DNA of 8,058 bases from CBDUUP01 sp965370435 (lineage in GTDB: Bacteria > Chloroflexota > Anaerolineae > Anaerolineales > UBA11579): assembly GCA_965370435.1 (NCBI GenBank), contig CBDUUP010000203.1:1-8058 (forward strand), in the 5' to 3' direction. The notes beneath the pieces are model-generated. The model was not told the DNA's origin. It did not search any database and was given only the letters and a program-made list of their open reading frames with translations. Shown one piece after another: positions 5,966-8,058 of this stretch (position 1 is the stretch's first letter; each line of letters starts with the position of its first letter). Both the position numbers and the translations under genes were made by a program.

Positions 5966-7840
5966 TCACAATAAAGCGGATTCCATTTCCCCCAATACCC
6001 GGGCAATGGATCGCAGGGCGGCGCGGCGAGTGCGGTTGAAAGTGCCTTCGGAGATGTATAAACGGGCCATGATGTCCCGGTTGGGGACGTCTTCTAGGTA
6101 GGCATCGTGGAGGATGACGTAAGGATACCATTCCCGGGGAGGCAGGTCTCTGGGCAATTGACCTTCTGGGCGCAGCTTCTCAATGACTTCGGTGAACAAA
6201 TTGAAGACGGCTTTGCCTCGATCCAGGTGGGTGATCCCTCCGGCGGGCACCCGAGACTTTACCAGCTTGAGTTGGGCCAGGGGATGATCGCCCAGGTAGG
6301 CGTAATTTGCCAGATTACGAAGCGCATCTTCTACATCTTTGACCGAAACCGGTTCGAAATAGGCAGAAGCTGAAGATCTGGGCATCTTTGCCAGAGGGGT
6401 GACTTGAGCCAGCCGGGCGATTTGGGCAAGTTGGGCGACTTGCTCAAGCCGTTCGAGGTTACGGCGGGACTCTCGAATGGCGTCGGCCATCCGGTCGCTG
6501 GGATAGAGGATGAAATCCACATCGGCCTGCGAATAGCTGACCCCGTTCACCGGCCGCCCTAGAATGAGGGCTCCGATCTGTTGGGCCTCGACGTAGAGGG
6601 GGGCCAGAAGAGCGGTTTCTTCAAGCGGGGAGGGGAATTGGCCCATTTCCAGATGGCGAAGGTCGTCGGCAAGCAATTGCTGAGGCGATAAGGGCAAAAC
6701 GGTCTCTTTCCAGCGGTATGCGGCGGCCAGGTGGAGAAGGTCATCTTCAATGAGGATGATCAGGCCAAAGATGGCTTTGACTGAAGCGCAAACCGAATCC
6801 AGGGCGATGGATAAGGTTTCTTCCAGGTCGCCGCTTTCACCGGCGGCGCTCAGCAGGCGGTGCAGATCGGCTCGCAATTGGCGAGTCTCCCGGCGGTAAA
6901 AAAGTGAATCCAGGCTGCGGCGAGCTACGTCAATCAGGGAATGGGTGATGATGGCTAATAAGACGACGAATACGAAGGCTGCGGGAGGGACATTGAACAA
7001 TTGGACCGAAAGCCAGGTGACGAATAAATACAGTCCGGTTATCAGGCCGATGGCGATGGCGTTGTAATAAAAATCGCGGCGGATGGTGCGCCCCTCTACC
7101 AAGGCGCTGTAGTGGGCGACGCTGTATCCTATCAGGATGACGACGATGCCCAACAGGAGAGAGACGGTGACTGCGGGCATTTGAAGACTCATCCGTGAAC
7201 CAAATGCTGAGAGGGGGAGAAGCAACCCGGCGATCAAGGTCGCCGCAGCCAGGGCGCGCAATTGTTGGCGGGGCACACCGGTTGGGACGGCCTGAATGGT
7301 GCGCAGTAAATTGACCAGACTCATCACGACATAAAGTAATAAGAGAATCAAGAAGAGGGGATAATAAGCGCCAGGCTGCAACGCGCTGAGATAGAGCGGG
7401 TCTCCGCCGGGGGCAGCGCTAAGGATCCAAGATGTGTTGGCCTGGAGGAAGATGGCCACTGCGGCGATCAGATAGCCAAAGAGTATCCGGGTCCAACGCC
7501 AGGGGTTTAAAGGTTCTGGGCGCAAGAGGACGGTTACGTGGTGCCAGAGGAAAATGGCCGGGGCGATCAACCAACCTTGCAGCCAGCTATTGGCGCCCGC
7601 GCGTACATTCTCCTCCCAAAACGACAGCAGCCAACTCGCCCAGCCCGGCACAGTGTCTGGCATGGGCGGGGGGTTGAGGGTCATTAAAGTGTTGAGTAAA
7701 GGGCCGCTGAGGGATAGGAGGGTGAGGCCGGTGAGCCAGGCGACCAACCGGCGCGGGTTGCGGGTGATGACGTAGATAGCCAGCCATAAGGCCGCCGCCA
7801 GGGCTGTAAAGGTAACGATCAAGGTAATGTTATAGAGCAT
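5966..7840 (-). CDS. Polytopic membrane protein with GAF-like domain and C-terminal HTH
   Basis: This 624-residue protein is probably a membrane-anchored one-component transcription regulator. About nine hydrophobic helices are visible (near 4-25, 34-54, 88-106, 117-138, 158-179, 196-216, 222-242, 261-282, 285-305), similar in outline to sensor input modules. A basic linker (306-330) leads to a GAF-like region (about 331-455: 'EETLSIALDSVCASVKAIFGLIILIEDDLLHLAAAY' begins near 340, then 'LLAPLYVEAQQIGALILGRP'). A helical tripeptide-repeat linker follows (467-486). The C-terminal domain (about 495-620) ends in 'NRDIMARLYISEGTFNRTRRAALRSIA', a helix-turn-helix resembling LuxR or sigma-region-4 types. 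No histidine-kinase H-box, ATPase motifs, GGDEF or phosphatase motif is present. The ATG at 7840 keeps the first helix and sits behind CAGGCGGAG. A good promoter lies 39 bp upstream of it. The inducing signal and target genes are unknown. Confidence 0.8.
   Translation of the reverse strand: MLYNITLIVTFTALAAALWLAIYVITRNPRRLVAWLTGLTLLSLSGPLLNTLMTLNPPPMPDTVPGWASWLLSFWEENVRAGANSWLQGWLIAPAIFLWHHVTVLLRPEPLNPWRWTRILFGYLIAAVAIFLQANTSWILSAAPGGDPLYLSALQPGAYYPLFLILLLLYVVMSLVNLLRTIQAVPTGVPRQQLRALAAATLIAGLLLPLSAFGSRMSLQMPAVTVSLLLGIVVILIGYSVAHYSALVEGRTIRRDFYYNAIAIGLITGLYLFVTWLSVQLFNVPPAAFVFVVLLAIITHSLIDVARRSLDSLFYRRETRQLRADLHRLLSAAGESGDLEETLSIALDSVCASVKAIFGLIILIEDDLLHLAAAYRWKETVLPLSPQQLLADDLRHLEMGQFPSPLEETALLAPLYVEAQQIGALILGRPVNGVSYSQADVDFILYPSDRMADAIRESRRNLERLEQVAQLAQIARLAQVTPLAKMPRSSASAYFEPVSVKDVEDALRNLANYAYLGDHPLAQLKLVKSRVPAGGITHLDRGKAVFNLFTEVIEKLRPEGQLPRDLPPREWYPYVILHDAYLEDVPNRDIMARLYISEGTFNRTRRAALRSIARVLGEMESALL
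6383..6442 (-). repeat. Tripeptide (Q-[VLI]-A) repeat in the regulator's linker
   Basis: Residues 467-486 read as consecutive triplets QVA, QLA, QIA, RLA, QVT, PLA, KM. In DNA this is a degenerate 9-bp tandem repeat. It lies exactly between the GAF-like domain and the C-terminal DNA-binding region. A strict 3-residue period does not match the 7-residue coiled-coil period. The segment may be a long amphipathic helix acting as a signalling rod, and copy number could change by slippage. Confidence 0.6.
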
Positions 7841-7878
7841 CTCCGCCTGTCCGGTTTACTTAAAGTGAACATACAGCC

Positions 7879-7907
7879 ATTGTGACACTTTATGGCAGAT
7901 ATGTCAA
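7879..7907 (-). promoter_or_regulatory. Sigma-70-type promoter of the membrane regulator gene
   Basis: On the minus strand TTGACA (7907-7902) is a perfect -35. It is followed after 17 bp by CACAAT (7884-7879), four of six matches to TATAAT and preceded by TGT, which makes an extended -10. Transcription would start near 7872 and give a leader of about 30 nt to the ATG at 7840. This is the best promoter in the window by sequence. Confidence 0.65.
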
Positions 7908-7917
7908 CTCTTTATGG
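7888..7917 (-). promoter_or_regulatory. Operator-like direct repeat overlapping the regulator promoter
   Basis: On the minus strand CCATAAAG occurs at 7917-7910 and again at 7895-7888, a 22-bp period, about two helical turns. One copy abuts the -35 box on its upstream side and the other lies in the -35/-10 spacer. Both are followed by similar bases (AGTTGACA and TGTCACA). The placement suits a dimeric repressor or an autoregulatory site, but the binding protein is unknown. Confidence 0.4.
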
Positions 7918-7922
7918 GTGCA

Positions 7923-7968
7923 AGTTGGCAGGTTGCAGGTTGAACGTTAAAACGTTTAAACATTCAAC
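7923..7968. repeat. Short tandem 7-mers plus imperfect inverted repeat
   Basis: AGTTGGC, AGGTTGC and AGGTTGA are consecutive degenerate 7-nt units (7923-7943). Overlapping their end, GTTGAACGTT (7939-7948) and AACATTCAAC (7959-7968) form a 10-bp inverted repeat with one mismatch, around a 10-nt AT-rich loop that includes part of a GTTTAAAC palindrome (7954-7961). It could fold after the partial gene's stop, but no T-run follows. Similar 'ggttgcaggttgaacgtt' strings are, from memory, common intergenic sequence in Chloroflexota; not checked here. Confidence 0.45.
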
Positions 7969-7973
7969 GTGGG

Positions 7974-8058
7974 TTAGCCGTCCCAGTCTCCGGCGAGGGG
8001 GAGGAGGCCAACGCCGCCGAATGTGAATTTCAGGTCTGGGGGGCCGAAGTCTAGGGTG
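7974..8058 (-). CDS. C-terminus of a second GDWDG-repeat protein (partial, runs off edge)
   Basis: An open minus-strand frame enters from the right edge and stops at TAA (7974-7976), giving 27 residues: 'TLDFGPPDLKF' and then 'TFGGVGLLPLAGDWDG'. It aligns without gaps to the end of the 684-aa secreted protein ('GRPDLRFDYGSGAVIPITGDWDGA'): shared G.PDL.F, a Pro before the last hydrophobic run, and the terminal GDWDG. The identity of the repeat is clear although the fragment is short. The rest of the gene, including any signal peptide and FG-GAP section, lies outside the window. The gene sits upstream of the membrane regulator in the same orientation. Confidence 0.82.
   Translation of the reverse strand, partial: TLDFGPPDLKFTFGGVGLLPLAGDWDG

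Larger units (their letters stand above)
7841..7973. other. Regulatory spacer between a partial repeat-protein gene and the regulator
   Basis: This 133-bp spacer separates the stop codon of the upstream partial gene (7974-7976) from the ATG of the membrane regulator (7840). It contains a sigma-70-type promoter, an 8-bp direct repeat overlapping that promoter, three degenerate 7-nt tandem units and a 10-bp imperfect inverted repeat. Each is listed separately. No clear intrinsic terminator with a T-run follows the partial gene. Confidence 0.6.

Noticed and set aside
5793..6101. Plus-strand frame across the spacer, with an internal ATG at 5901 behind AAAGGA
   Set aside because: The Shine-Dalgarno is tempting, but most of the frame is antisense to the HTH end of the regulator and the product has no recognisable features. 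Not enough to call a gene.
5966..7840. Histidine kinase annotation for the 624-aa membrane protein
   Set aside because: The membrane part and GAF-like region resemble sensor kinases, but no H-box or ATP-binding N/G motifs are present and the C-terminus is an HTH.

Overview
The window most resembles a mid-to-high GC chromosome from the Chloroflexota, probably Anaerolineae-like. This rests on three things: a DUF3417-type alpha-glucan phosphorylase, secreted FG-GAP proteins carrying 'GDWDGDG..T.GV(F/Y)...(Y/F).LRN(T/S)N..G' repeats, and intergenic repeat sequence of a style I associate with that phylum. It is a judgement from protein style, not from a marker gene. All convincing genes lie on the minus strand, so the locus is best read from high to low coordinates.

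Reading in the direction of transcription: (1) At the right edge (7974-8058) are the last 27 codons of a gene whose product ends with the same repeat module as the large secreted protein further on. (2) A 130-bp spacer holds short repeats and the best promoter in the window (TTGACA, 17-bp spacer, TGTCACAAT). It drives (3) a 624-aa protein (5966-7840) with about nine membrane helices, a GAF-like domain, a linker of tripeptide repeats and a C-terminal helix-turn-helix. It has no kinase domain and looks like a membrane-anchored transcription regulator. (4) A 439-bp spacer (5527-5965) holds an unusual cluster of overlapping, partly mutually exclusive inverted repeats and a G8 tract. (5) A 684-aa secreted protein (3472-5526) has seven FG-GAP repeats followed by four and a bit Asp-rich repeats. 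It ends at a clear intrinsic terminator. (6) A 406-bp spacer holds two strong hairpins and a weak promoter. (7) An apparent two-gene operon follows: alpha-glucan phosphorylase (885-3065) and a UPF0316 membrane protein (346-870), 14 bp apart. (8) About 345 bp of non-coding, repeat-bearing sequence runs to the left edge.

The phosphorylase and UPF0316 pair looks like ordinary metabolic or housekeeping sequence. The more interesting part is the right half: a membrane-bound one-component regulator between two genes for exported repeat proteins that share a C-terminal module, with a structured leader in front of one of them. A regulator controlling surface or secreted repeat proteins is an attractive reading, but it is inferred from position only. 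I see no CRISPR array, tRNA, rRNA, transposase or phage gene.
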